DNA of 47,708 nt. It comes from Rickettsiales bacterium. Its GTDB lineage: Bacteria; Bacteroidota; Bacteroidia; Cytophagales; Cyclobacteriaceae. The stretch lies in assembly GCA_002729235.1 (NCBI GenBank), contig PBTY01000033.1, positions 27,701-75,408 of the forward strand, written 5' to 3'. Position numbers and translations under genes: made by a program. This document shows, piece after piece, positions 1 to 8,638 of this stretch; positions within the stretch are counted from its first letter, which is position 1; the number at the start of each line of letters is the position of its first letter. The notes below the pieces were generated by a model, which was given only the letters and a program-made list of their open reading frames with translations, had not been told where the DNA came from and did no database searches.

Positions 1-767
1 GCAAACACACCGTGCATCTCGAGTGCTTTTCCGACAGGGTTAATCTCGTTTCCAAAATATTTCTCTGCCGCGTTTTTTGTAATAACAATACTGTTTTGAT
101 TCAGCAGAGCTGAAGAACCATTCCCATGAAGCATTGAGAAATCAAACATTTCCAGGAAGTTTTGGTCCACGAAGAAAATCTTATCTTCTTTGAACATAAG
201 CTCCTTTTCAGAATTAATGATAACTGCCCCTTTTTGTTGAGGGTGAATGCGAACGTAGCTTTCAATTTCTGGTACATTCTCTTTTGCCGACACACCTAGC
301 GCTGACGCAGTTGTCGCTTGTACCGACTTTAGTTCATCATTAACATGAACGGTTTGCACAAGCCTGTAAACTTGATCACTGTCTTTAAAAAAGGAATCGT
401 AACTCAACTCAAAATAGAGATACTGACAAATTATCAAGCACACAGCCATACCAATAGCAAGACCACTGACATTCACCATGGAATATGCTCTATCTCTCCA
501 TAATGTTCTGGAACCGATCTTTAGGTAATGAGTAAACATATTGTATGTATTTAATTGTTGAGTACTTCCAATTGATCTAACCAACCCTGGACGAAATAAC
601 TTGCAAACCTCCAAAGCAAAATTCCACTTAGCCAGTGTTATACTGTGTTGCTCAGAGGTATTCTCAAACCGCTCCAACAAATCCCCCTCAATGTCTTCCA
701 CATAGTCTGGATGACAAAACCAGCGGAAGAAGGCTAATAGAAATCTCGGTGGTTGATTTTTATTCAT
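1..767 (-). CDS. FtsX-type ABC transporter permease with permease-prefix domain (partial, C-terminus beyond left edge)
   Basis: About 255 N-terminal residues are present and the frame stays open to the window edge, so the gene is cut by the window and not necessarily broken. Residues 1-60 form a cytoplasmic prefix almost the same as that of the upstream permease (FLLAFFRWFCHPDYVEDIEG), followed by the first membrane segment (around SMVNVSGLAIGMAVCLIICQ) and the start of a MacB-type periplasmic domain. The ATG at 765-767 overlaps the upstream permease gene by 8 nt, which suggests translational coupling. FtsX/MacB permeases usually export lipids, peptides or drugs, or act mechanically on the envelope, and need an ATPase partner that is not in this window. 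The substrate is unknown. The family call is firm because the paralogue beside it shows the complete architecture. Confidence 0.88.
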   Translation of the reverse strand, partial: MNKNQPPRFLLAFFRWFCHPDYVEDIEGDLLERFENTSEQHSITLAKWNFALEVCKLFRPGLVRSIGSTQQLNTYNMFTHYLKIGSRTLWRDRAYSMVNVSGLAIGMAVCLIICQYLYFELSYDSFFKDSDQVYRLVQTVHVNDELKSVQATTASALGVSAKENVPEIESYVRIHPQQKGAVIINSEKELMFKEDKIFFVDQNFLEMFDFSMLHGNGSSALLNQNSIVITKNAAEKYFGNEINPVGKALEMHGVF

Positions 768-3351
768 CTCTCAGTGTATTTACAGGATTTGCGGAAGCGG
801 CTCGAAATACTTTAAACCCAACCGTAAGACCTGGAATTAGAATCATAATGGATAATGCCATAAGGAATGAAGCCAAACCCAGCTGCATGTGATAGGCATA
901 AAACTGTCCGAATAAAACGCCTTCTATTAGCAAGGTGGCCAAAAGACTCCCAACTACAAATGCTACAAAAATATAGACCACAAAGTCCTTCAGTATCAGG
1001 CGAACCATGTGACTAATGGTCGCTCCGAAAACTTTCCTAATCCCCACCTCTTTGGTACGTTTTTGCACACTCAGTGACACAATAGAAAAGAATCCAGCTG
1101 CTGACATAATCATCGTTGCCACAGCTAAGAACAAACATAAATTTCGAATGATGGAATTGATATGCAGTTGTTTATAGATCAACATGGATTGCGCAAATCC
1201 ATTAAATGGCTGATTAGGATTCAATTGGTACCATATCTGCTCCATTGAGCTGAATGTCTCAGATGAATTACCTGCACCTTCAACACTCACGTAACCATAT
1301 TGCTCAGGTCCGACATAGCTGAATATACACGCTGGCTCTTCTCCAGTAAGGCCAAATTCTTTGTGGTTTTTAACAATACCAATCACGGTATAGGAACTAT
1401 CCTGTATGATCAATGATCTACCCAAAACGTTGTTATCACCTAACTGGGACATCATTTTCTGATTGATGATAACAGACTTTCTATCACTATCGCCTTTAAA
1501 ATCTCTTCCACCCACTAACTCAATACCGGTAGTCTGAAGATAATTTACCCCGACGCCTAACTGCCGAACAGGTAAGCCGTAATCTTCAACTTCAGTTTTG
1601 ACTGTAACCTCAAAAGATTGCCCAATTATTTGATTGGAACCGGCAACTTCATTTATCCCTGGAACTTGTGATAGCGCTTCAATCAACTCATTCTGTTGAT
1701 CAGGATCATTTAATGAAGTCACTTGAATCTCATGTAAGCCATATCCAAAATCCAACTCTTCTTGATATTTAGCATTTTGTGTTAGGACGATAGCTCCAAC
1801 GATCGCAAAACATGCAACTATGAATTGGCCTACCAAAAGAGATTTGGTAAACCATCCCATTTTCATGACGCACATCTTACCCTTTAAAACCTGAACAGGT
1901 TGGTACTTACTAATTTTAATGGCTGGATAGATACCAGAAAGCAAACCCATCAATAGTGGAAAGCCAATGATAAAAATTAATACTCTTGGTTTCAATGCAT
2001 ATCTCAGATCCAAGGATTGCTCAAATAGTCCATTATAACCCTGAATTAGATAATGAGCTATCACAAAGGCAAGCGCCACGCTCAATAAGCAGAGAAGCAC
2101 ATTCTCAATCAACAATTGACCAATCAGCTGAGAGCGAGTTCCTCCAATCACTTTTCTAACACCAATTTCTTTCAGCCGATTTCCAGAAAAAGCAATGGCC
2201 GTATTGGTAAAATTGAAACTTGCTGTTATGAGAATAAGTAATGACAAAATCGATGTAATTCCCACCAAAAAACCAACTGCGTTGCGATTGAGCATTCTGC
2301 CTCTTACCCAATTGGGCAAATCAATATCAGAGGTCAGGGCAAGCTCCGAGAAGGGTTGAAGATAAAACTGTCTAGCCTCGAACTGATGATCCGCAGCTTC
2401 ATTGAAATGTTTGGTATATCCGGTTAGTGTTTTATCAACTTGAGCCGGTGTGGTCTTCTCATCTAACTGCGCAAAAACGGTAATTTGATTACTGGAGGAC
2501 CAATCTACAAACTGTTCATGGAATTGTGTGAACGGGACTAATACATCAAATAAGAGACTCGTATTCTCTGGTACTTTTTGAGTTATTGCTCCAATTGTAA
2601 ATAGAAATTTTTGATCTCCAAGAAACACTTCTACTTCTTTCCCTATTGGGTCTGATTCATTGAAATATTTTTTGGCAGTTTGCTCACTTAACACAATGAC
2701 ATTCTTGTCGTGCAAAGCATTAGTACTACCGAAAACCAATGGGAAATTAAACATCTCAATCAGAGACATGTCGGCAAAATGGATTTTCTCACTGAAGGAT
2801 TTTCCATTCGACTTTACAATACCGGCACCAACATTGAGTCGTGCAACTTTGTCTATACCAGGAACCTCATTAATAAGTACATCGGCTAAAGCCTCTGGTG
2901 CCAAACCCCAGTTCTCCTTACCTTGTGGAGTTACTCTTTCAGTATTAACTCTGTAAACATCTGCTGCTTCGACTTTATGATGTTCGTCAAATCGAAGCTT
3001 ATAATCAAGATTTAGAAAACTGACCAGACAACATGCTAATGCAAAGCCCATTCCCAACATATTGATCAATACATAGGTCTTGTGCTTTTTCAGATTTCTT
3101 GCAGCTATTTTTACATCATTTTGAAAACTATCAAAAATGTTTACTCCTGGAGATGGCACACGCAATAGGTCGAATCTGAAAAGCTTCATCACTTCAAAAA
3201 AGAATTTCAAATTAGCCTTGCCAGTATTCATGGCAAGGGTATTCATTTCATATCGCTCAAGTAAATCTCCCTCGATATCCTCAACAAAGTCCGGGTGACA
3301 AAACCAGCGAAAGAAGGCCAATAGAAGTTTTGGTGGATGATTCTTACTCAT
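760..3351 (-). CDS. FtsX-type ABC transporter permease with permease-prefix domain
   Basis: An 863-residue inner-membrane protein. Residues 1-75 are the cytoplasmic 'permease prefix' found in Bacteroidota permeases that sit next to PadR regulators. It is followed by a first helix (about 92-112), a MacB-like periplasmic domain, a three-helix FtsX domain containing RLKEIGVRKVIGGTRSQL, a second periplasmic domain, and a second FtsX domain containing KRTKEVGIRKVFGATISHMV. The duplicated FtsX half and the cytoplasmic GVRKV/GIRKV coupling motifs are typical of MacB-type permeases. The start overlaps the PadR stop by 4 nt (ATGA) and the stop overlaps the next permease by 8 nt, so the three genes form one transcription unit. 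No ATPase is adjacent within the window. The substrate cannot be predicted. Confidence 0.93.
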   Translation of the reverse strand: MSKNHPPKLLLAFFRWFCHPDFVEDIEGDLLERYEMNTLAMNTGKANLKFFFEVMKLFRFDLLRVPSPGVNIFDSFQNDVKIAARNLKKHKTYVLINMLGMGFALACCLVSFLNLDYKLRFDEHHKVEAADVYRVNTERVTPQGKENWGLAPEALADVLINEVPGIDKVARLNVGAGIVKSNGKSFSEKIHFADMSLIEMFNFPLVFGSTNALHDKNVIVLSEQTAKKYFNESDPIGKEVEVFLGDQKFLFTIGAITQKVPENTSLLFDVLVPFTQFHEQFVDWSSSNQITVFAQLDEKTTPAQVDKTLTGYTKHFNEAADHQFEARQFYLQPFSELALTSDIDLPNWVRGRMLNRNAVGFLVGITSILSLLILITASFNFTNTAIAFSGNRLKEIGVRKVIGGTRSQLIGQLLIENVLLCLLSVALAFVIAHYLIQGYNGLFEQSLDLRYALKPRVLIFIIGFPLLMGLLSGIYPAIKISKYQPVQVLKGKMCVMKMGWFTKSLLVGQFIVACFAIVGAIVLTQNAKYQEELDFGYGLHEIQVTSLNDPDQQNELIEALSQVPGINEVAGSNQIIGQSFEVTVKTEVEDYGLPVRQLGVGVNYLQTTGIELVGGRDFKGDSDRKSVIINQKMMSQLGDNNVLGRSLIIQDSSYTVIGIVKNHKEFGLTGEEPACIFSYVGPEQYGYVSVEGAGNSSETFSSMEQIWYQLNPNQPFNGFAQSMLIYKQLHINSIIRNLCLFLAVATMIMSAAGFFSIVSLSVQKRTKEVGIRKVFGATISHMVRLILKDFVVYIFVAFVVGSLLATLLIEGVLFGQFYAYHMQLGLASFLMALSIMILIPGLTVGFKVFRAASANPVNTLRDE

Positions 3352-3680
3352 CTCTTATCCAGGGCAAAATCAGGAATAGCATTCCAAAGGCCCAGGCGCT
3401 GCTCTTTGGTATCTCTCAAAATGCTTTGACCGTGTTGAGTCAATGCAAAAAAGCGTTTGCGCTTCCCTCCTCTTACCGCTGTGGCTTCGCCGAACTCAGA
3501 TTTCAGATATCCTTTCTTTTCTAATCTCCGAAGCACGGTCTGTAAGGATCCAATGCTCACTTTACGATCCAGACGTTTCTCCATCTCCTCAATGATGCTA
3601 ATTCCATAAGCATCTCCTTGCAGGATGGCCACGGTCAGCATGACCACTTCTTCAAATTCTCCGAGTTGATATTTTCCCAT
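3348..3680 (-). CDS. PadR family transcriptional regulator
   Basis: A 110-residue winged-helix regulator. The N-terminal half matches PadR: a leading helix (GEFEEVVMLTVAILQGDAYG), then a recognition region with VSIGSLQTVLRRLEKKGYL, then the wing KRKRFFALTQHGQ. The dimerisation helix at the C-terminus is short, as in the minimal PadR-s1 type. It is the first gene of a unit with two FtsX permeases, and its stop overlaps the next start (ATGA). In such arrangements PadR normally represses its own operon and is released by a ligand. Two near-identical 18-bp repeats upstream (3691-3708 and 3736-3753) are the likely operators. The ligand is unknown. Confidence 0.93.
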   Translation of the reverse strand: MGKYQLGEFEEVVMLTVAILQGDAYGISIIEEMEKRLDRKVSIGSLQTVLRRLEKKGYLKSEFGEATAVRGGKRKRFFALTQHGQSILRDTKEQRLGLWNAIPDFALDKR

Positions 3681-3690
3681 GATGAATATA

Positions 3691-3753
3691 TTTACCTTAA
3701 ACGTAGTTAATATATTTCATCAACTCCAAATTATTTTTACCTTAATTGTAGTT
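3691..3753 (-). promoter_or_regulatory. Pair of direct repeats upstream of padR: probable operators
   Basis: Read on the plus strand, TTTACCTTAAACGTAGTT (3691-3708) and TTTACCTTAATTGTAGTT (3736-3753) match at 16 of 18 positions, and their starts are 45 bp apart. Each contains a TAC-N7-GTA half-dyad, a layout compatible with dimeric winged-helix regulators. The proximal copy ends 11 bp before the PadR start codon. Between the copies, on the minus strand, lies TAATTTGG, an imperfect match to the Bacteroidota -7 consensus TAnnTTTG. Binding by PadR is inferred from position only. Confidence 0.6.
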
Positions 3754-3824
3754 TTTAATACTTTTTCGATGCTTAACACTCTTTAACTTTTGTTAAGAAC
3801 CTTTTAACAAGCGTATTACGATTC

Positions 3825-3849
3825 AGATAGTCAAAACCAATTACTATCT
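3825..3849 (+). promoter_or_regulatory. 7-bp inverted repeat just before the GLPGLI start codon
   Basis: AGATAGT (3825-3831) and ACTATCT (3843-3849) are exact complements separated by 11 nt, and the second arm ends four bases before the ATG at 3854. A second dyad lies upstream (CTTAACA 3772-3778 with TGTTAAG 3791-3797). The same AGATAGT/ACTATCT core recurs in a longer palindrome at 12694-12745. It could be an operator or an mRNA hairpin; the sequence cannot tell which. Confidence 0.45.
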
Positions 3850-3853
3850 AATT

Positions 3854-4594
3854 ATGAAGCAATTATTACTAACTACCTGTATCCTATTAGGACTGTTTGC
3901 AACCGCTCAACAATCTGGAAAAATCAGTTACGATGAAGTAACCCAAATGGAAATCAACTTTCCAGAGGGTATGGAAGTGCCAGAGGGATTTGAAATGCCA
4001 ACGGAGAACGTGGCCAAAAAAGTATTACTGTTTAATGCCAAAGAATCACTTTACAAGAACCTACCACAAGAACCTGTAGTCAATGAGATCAAGTCTGAGG
4101 GTTTTCATCTGGAAATCAAAAATGATATTCCTGAAGATGAATACTATAAGAATACTGACAAGGGAAGCAAAGTAGAAAAGCGAGACTTTCTCGATCGCAC
4201 TTTTCTGATGAAAGGTGATATCAAAGATTTCAAATGGAAGATCGCTCCGGATCAGAAGAAAGTGCTCGATTATGTAGTCCAAAAAGCAACCACGACTATG
4301 GATACACTAGAAGTAATCGCTTGGTTTACGCCACAGCTGCAAATTTCCAATGGTCCGGATAAATTTGGAAATCTACCAGGAATGATCCTTGAAGTAGAAA
4401 TCCCTGGTCTGAATAGAGTCATAACAGCTAAAGAAATTACTTTGGGTGATGTGGAAGAACCAATAGTAGCACCAAATAAAGGTAAAAAGGTCTCTGATGA
4501 AGAATTTGAAAAAATCAGAGCTGAAAAACTAGCAGAAATGCGTGCTCAGTATGGAGGTAAAGGTGGTGTATTTATTCAAACCATCGAGAATTAA
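3854..4594 (+). CDS. GLPGLI family protein
   Basis: A 246-residue exported protein with a Sec signal peptide (MKQLLLTTCILLGLFATAQ). The family-defining segment is FGNLPGMILEVEIPGLNRVI, a variant of the GLPGLI motif, followed by the usual 'TAKEI' strand. The gene ends two bases before the start of the large outer-membrane barrel gene, a pairing common in Bacteroidota. The biochemical role of GLPGLI proteins is not established; the pairing suggests they act at or on the barrel partner in the envelope. The C-terminal 40 residues are charged (a VSDEEFEKIRAEKLAEMRAQ helix) and may be a separate helical tail. Confidence 0.93.
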   Translation: MKQLLLTTCILLGLFATAQQSGKISYDEVTQMEINFPEGMEVPEGFEMPTENVAKKVLLFNAKESLYKNLPQEPVVNEIKSEGFHLEIKNDIPEDEYYKNTDKGSKVEKRDFLDRTFLMKGDIKDFKWKIAPDQKKVLDYVVQKATTTMDTLEVIAWFTPQLQISNGPDKFGNLPGMILEVEIPGLNRVITAKEITLGDVEEPIVAPNKGKKVSDEEFEKIRAEKLAEMRAQYGGKGGVFIQTIEN

Positions 4595-4596
4595 TT

Positions 4597-7359
4597 ATGC
4601 GCCATTTTTTATGGGGATTACTGCTCATTGGGATAAGTATGCCTGCTTTATCCCAACGAGTGGAAATCCAGGGAAAACTATTGGATGAGAATGGAGAAGG
4701 TTTGGTCGGTGCGACTGTCACCCTTCAAAATCAGAGTGACTCCATTATGGTGGCATTCGGAGTAACCGATGCCGAAGGAAATTTTAAACTGGAAAAAGCA
4801 CCAAAAGGTAATTACATCCTGATGGGCTCTTTTATTGGGTATGAGCCATACACCAGACAATTGGTAATCTCAGATGAAACACCCATTCCGTATGTGCTTG
4901 AACCTTTAGACATGCGACCAAAAGATCAAATGCTCTCGGAAGTGGTGATAGGAAGTGAGCGCATTCCAATCACCTTAAAAAAAGATACGATCGAGTATGA
5001 TGCCAACGCTTTCAAAACCAATCCAAACGCTTCCGTCGAAGATCTATTAAAGAGGCTTCCGGGTGTAGAAGTTCAGCGGGATGGCACCGTGAAGGCTCAG
5101 GGCGAGAATGTTCAAAAGGTACTGGTTGATGGAAAAGAGTTTTTCGGAAATGATCCCAAAATGGCCACTAAGAATCTACCGGCGGATGCTATTGACAAAG
5201 TTCAAGTCTTTGATAAGAAATCGGAGTTTGCAGAGTTCTCAGGAATCGATGATGGCAATGAACAAAAGACCATCAATCTGGCACTGAAAGAGGACAAGAA
5301 GGACGGTACTTTTGGCAAAATCACTGGAGCCTATGGAACAGACAATCGCTTTCAGGCAAAAGCCAACATTAATCGATTCAATAGCAAAAGCCAGCTATCC
5401 TACATTGGCAACTACAATAACATCAATCAGGTTGGATTTACGATCAACGACTACCTAAGCTTCTCTGGAGGTGGTGGGTTTAGTTCTGGAGGCGGATCCT
5501 TTTCGCTGGAAGTTCCTAACGGTGTTTCCATTGGTAATAGTGGACAGGATGGAGTGATTACCAGTACGGCTACAGGACTCAATTTCAATCGAGATTTTGG
5601 AAAAAAAATGGAACTTCGCTCGAACTATATTTTTAGCAGCACAGTAGCTGAGATCATTCGAGAGACCAATCGAACGAATTTCCTCGAAGACGGCTCACAA
5701 TATGCCAGCCAATCCAATTCGAATCAGGACAATCGAAATTTCAATCACAACCTATCCGCACGGTTGAAATATAAAATTGATCCAACTCAAGATATTACCT
5801 TCAATACGAATGCTGGTCTTTTGGACCGCAAATATCTTGTCGCTAATCGGGATTTGACGTCCAGGGATGGAGTGGACCAAAATCAGTCAGTTAGTAATTC
5901 AGAAACTTTTGGTGACGATTACTCGATCAATCTATCTGGTTCATACCGAAAGAAATTCAACCAGGCAGGAAGAACGATTACGGGGAGTTTAGAAACAACT
6001 TTTGGTAGAACAAGTAATGACAACAATCTTTCAGCCATTAGCGAGGTTTTCTATCCTGATTCTACCATCCGAACTACGCTTGTTCAGGATCAGCTTTCGG
6101 ATAATAATGTACTGAGCTACTTAGGACAAGTAGGTTACACTGAGCCTCTTGGCAAACACGATTATCTCGACTTCCAGATAAAGCATAGCAATTATCGAAA
6201 TGAAGTGACTTCTGATTATTATGACGTCATCAGCAATGAGCGAATCTATAATTCGGCACTTTCCAGGACTTTCACTAAAGATTATGTGTATGATGTGTTT
6301 GGCTCTAGTTATAATTTCAACAAAGAGAAAGTAAGTGTATCGGTTGGAATCAATTATCAAACAAGTGAGCTGATAGGTGACATCACATCAGAATCAATCA
6401 CTGTGCAGAAGAATTTTAACAAGTTTCTACCGACAGGACGATTTGGATATGAATTTGGAAATGGAAAGAATCTCGATTTTTCCTATCGAACGAGATTGAG
6501 TGAGCCTTCCCTCCAACAACTCCAGCCGACAGTTAGCAATAACAACCCGCTGAGCATCTACCAGGGAAATCCGGACCTCAATGCAGAATATACTCACGAG
6601 GCTAACCTCAATTTCATCTGGTTTGATCAGTTCTCATTTACCAATTTCTTCGCATTCTTAAGTGCGGTCTACACCAAAAACAATATTGTGACCGCTTCAA
6701 GCATCGATGAAAACCTGGTGCAATACTCACAACCAATCAATACAGATTATGATTTATTGTTAACCGGTTCCTGGAGTTTTGGAAGACCGATAAAACCTCT
6801 AAAAGTCAAATACAACATTCGTCATCGGGTGACTTATAATGAAGGATTCGTCTATCTCAACAATGTGGAGAATATCGCTAATCGGTTGGATCATTCAGTG
6901 ACTGCCAAGGTAGAGAATAGGAACAAAGATCATTTCGATCTGGTGGTAGGCAGCAAAGTTCAGCTGAACAACACCAGTTACTCGGAGAGCGACTTGTTTG
7001 ACCAGGGTTTTACCAACTTTGATCATTTCTTGGATCTCTCGGTTAATCTGGGTAAGAAATGGCTGATCAAGAGTTCTTTGGACCGGTTGGTTTATTCCTC
7101 AGAAGATTTTAGCACTCAACCCAATCGCACTTTATGGAGAGCAGAACTATCTAGATTCCTTCTCAAAGGTGATCGTGGAGAGTTGAAATTGATAGCATTT
7201 GACTTGCTAAATCAAAATATTGGAGTGGATCAGTCCAGTGCGGCCAACTATATCCAGGAGGAGCGAGTAAATTCATTAGGCAGGTATTTCTTAATGAGTT
7301 TTACTTATAGTTTATCAGCATTCAAAGGCGGAGGCATTCATTTTGAGAGAGGTAGGTAA
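4597..7359 (+). CDS. Outer-membrane beta-barrel protein with carboxypeptidase-regulatory and plug-like domains
   Basis: A 920-residue outer-membrane protein. It has a signal peptide (ending near ALSQ, residue 19), a carboxypeptidase-regulatory-like Ig fold at about 20-105 (GKLLDENGEGLVGATVTLQN, FKLEKAPKGNYILMGSFIGY), a TonB-receptor-like plug at about 125-230 (SVEDLLKRLPGVEVQRDGTV, KVLVDGKEFFGNDPKMATK), then a long C-terminal barrel rich in alternating aromatic strands. This is the 'outer membrane beta-barrel family' layout, related to TonB-dependent receptors. No clear TonB box is visible. The start lies 2 nt after the GLPGLI stop, so they are co-transcribed. The substrate is unknown. There is no SusD-like partner, so this is not a classic SusCD pair. 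Confidence 0.92.
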   Translation: MRHFLWGLLLIGISMPALSQRVEIQGKLLDENGEGLVGATVTLQNQSDSIMVAFGVTDAEGNFKLEKAPKGNYILMGSFIGYEPYTRQLVISDETPIPYVLEPLDMRPKDQMLSEVVIGSERIPITLKKDTIEYDANAFKTNPNASVEDLLKRLPGVEVQRDGTVKAQGENVQKVLVDGKEFFGNDPKMATKNLPADAIDKVQVFDKKSEFAEFSGIDDGNEQKTINLALKEDKKDGTFGKITGAYGTDNRFQAKANINRFNSKSQLSYIGNYNNINQVGFTINDYLSFSGGGGFSSGGGSFSLEVPNGVSIGNSGQDGVITSTATGLNFNRDFGKKMELRSNYIFSSTVAEIIRETNRTNFLEDGSQYASQSNSNQDNRNFNHNLSARLKYKIDPTQDITFNTNAGLLDRKYLVANRDLTSRDGVDQNQSVSNSETFGDDYSINLSGSYRKKFNQAGRTITGSLETTFGRTSNDNNLSAISEVFYPDSTIRTTLVQDQLSDNNVLSYLGQVGYTEPLGKHDYLDFQIKHSNYRNEVTSDYYDVISNERIYNSALSRTFTKDYVYDVFGSSYNFNKEKVSVSVGINYQTSELIGDITSESITVQKNFNKFLPTGRFGYEFGNGKNLDFSYRTRLSEPSLQQLQPTVSNNNPLSIYQGNPDLNAEYTHEANLNFIWFDQFSFTNFFAFLSAVYTKNNIVTASSIDENLVQYSQPINTDYDLLLTGSWSFGRPIKPLKVKYNIRHRVTYNEGFVYLNNVENIANRLDHSVTAKVENRNKDHFDLVVGSKVQLNNTSYSESDLFDQGFTNFDHFLDLSVNLGKKWLIKSSLDRLVYSSEDFSTQPNRTLWRAELSRFLLKGDRGELKLIAFDLLNQNIGVDQSSAANYIQEERVNSLGRYFLMSFTYSLSAFKGGGIHFERGR

Positions 7360-7374
7360 TACATCGTCACTCCC

Positions 7375-7402
7375 TTGTCGGGCACCCCTTGTCGGGCACC
7401 CC
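7375..7402. repeat. 14-bp perfect tandem duplication
   Basis: TTGTCGGGCACCCC occurs twice back to back (7375-7388 and 7389-7402), 15 bp after the barrel gene. Together with the preceding GTCACTCCC it resembles part of the ~185-bp units further right (GTCACTCCCAAGG... followed by GGGCACATCC), so it is probably a remnant of a fourth unit. Confidence 0.8.
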
Positions 7403-7456
7403 TGAATTACTGTAGAAAATTAACAATTGCACGTACTCTTAACTTGTAATTCTAAC

Positions 7457-7919
7457 GGAGTCTATTTATTAAAATAGATTCCCCTAGAATCACATTACGA
7501 TTAGCTATCCATATTATTGAATTCATAAGTGATTCGGGGAATGACAAACATAAAAAAGTCACTCCCAAGGTTGCGAACACCTGGTAGGGCACATCCGAGT
7601 CATTACTCATCACTAGATTAATACTGTTCATTCTGAGGGAGTCTGTTTACTGCATCAAGTAAAAACAGATTCCCCTAGAATGCTTTTAATTTCACATAAT
7701 GATTGTAAACAGCTATGAATTCGGGGAATGACGAACATGAAAAAGTCACTCTCAAGGTCGGTAACACCTGGTCGGGTACATCCGAGTCATTACTCATCAC
7801 TAGATTAATACTGTTGATTCGAAGGGAGTCTATAAGAAAAAGTAGATTCCCCTAGCATCACATTACGATTAGCTATCCACCTTATTGGTTTCTTCTTAAG
7901 TGATTCGGGGAATGAAAAC
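7457..7919. repeat. Three diverged ~185-bp repeat units with nested inverted repeats
   Basis: No gene is visible between 7360 and 7919. Units begin at about 7457, 7638 and 7825 (periods 181 and 187 bp). Each opens with a GGAGTCT...AGATTCC hairpin, then ATTCCCCTAG; in units 1 and 3 this is followed by an AATCAC/ATCAC arm that pairs with GTGATTCGGGGAAT some 35 bp later. Units 1 and 2 continue with GTCACTC and a shared tail (TCCGAGTCATTACTCATCAC). Unit 3 stops at the end of the convergent lipoprotein gene. Units 1 and 3 share ACATTACGATTAGCTATCC in the loop, while unit 2 has a different loop. The form resembles REP/BIME-like intergenic palindromes; no transposase is nearby. Confidence 0.82.
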
Positions 7920-8375
7920 TCATTTAGCCCAGCTCCCCAAAGGCCTACCCTGGGTTAGAAGCTTTCCATCCGCTACTCGTAATGGGAGTACTTCATTTTG
8001 AGATTGATGAATAAAATATCTCCCATTATCCTCCTTTAAACAAACTTCAAACTTCTCAATACCTATTAAATCTGCCTCTTCAAAATATGGAAAAATAGCA
8101 TAAGCAAAATGATGCTTAAGACTAAAACGGTCGTCATGTGACTCGGGTAGTTTCTTACCATTCCAAAGTTCAATGACCAACTTATTCGGTTGATCATTGA
8201 AATCTTCCGTCCGGTAAATCTGGATCTGCTCAAACTCGTATTTGTCTTTCACCTGATTCAATAATTCCTTTCCTTCAGCATTCAATGCTACTGGATCTTT
8301 CGGTTTCTCATCATACTCGCATGACGTAGTAGTGAGAAGAAATAAACCAAAGAAATAATATAGTAGATTACGCAT
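7920..8375 (-). CDS. Hypothetical lipoprotein
   Basis: A 151-residue protein with an SPII signal: a hydrophobic stretch ending in the lipobox TTSC, with Cys19 as the lipidated residue, followed by charged EYDEKPKD. The remainder is hydrophilic (KDKYEFEQIQIYRTEDFNDQ, LSLKHHFAYAIFPYFEEADL-like core) and I recognise no family. It is presumably anchored in the outer membrane facing the periplasm or surface. The stop codon directly abuts the third intergenic repeat unit. A short possible gene lies 11 bp upstream on the same strand. Confidence 0.82.
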   Translation of the reverse strand: MRNLLYYFFGLFLLTTTSCEYDEKPKDPVALNAEGKELLNQVKDKYEFEQIQIYRTEDFNDQPNKLVIELWNGKKLPESHDDRFSLKHHFAYAIFPYFEEADLIGIEKFEVCLKEDNGRYFIHQSQNEVLPLRVADGKLLTQGRPLGSWAK

Positions 8376-8386
8376 ACAACATTAGT

Positions 8387-8578
8387 TTATTGAGGATCAC
8401 AACCTAACAACATCTGAAAGTGATTTGGTTTTCTGTTAAATAGTAATGGTTTATCAACCAATATAGTACCCACCTGTAGGATTATCAACTTTGAATCAAA
8501 ATATCTAACCGTTGTACAAGGATTATCAGTTTGAATTCTAGTTTCTATTAGATTTCCCTTGGGTGTACTTTTATCCAT
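8387..8578 (-). CDS. Possible small hypothetical protein
   Basis: A 63-residue open frame from an ATG, 11 bp upstream of the lipoprotein gene and in the same direction, so it could be the first gene of a two-gene unit. It has no signal peptide and no membrane segment, and I know no homologue. Mixed polar and hydrophobic composition (TTVRYFDSKLIILQVGTILV) is compatible with a folded protein. The alternative is that this stretch is simply the leader of the lipoprotein mRNA. Evidence is limited to the open frame, position and direction. Confidence 0.4.
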   Translation of the reverse strand: MDKSTPKGNLIETRIQTDNPCTTVRYFDSKLIILQVGTILVDKPLLFNRKPNHFQMLLGCDPQ

Positions 8579-8638
8579 TTAAAGCTTTCAATCAACCTTT
8601 ACCCTTCTTGATGCATCTATTCTAAAAAGACTGCCATC

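Noticed and set aside
635-892. 85-codon plus-strand frame across the junction of the two permease genes.
   Set aside because: It is antisense to both permeases, which are supported by homology and by an 8-bp stop/start overlap.
7360-7919. Possible CRISPR array because of regularly spaced repeats.
   Set aside because: Only three units of ~185 bp, the conserved parts are long and the spacers are similar to each other, and no cas gene is present.
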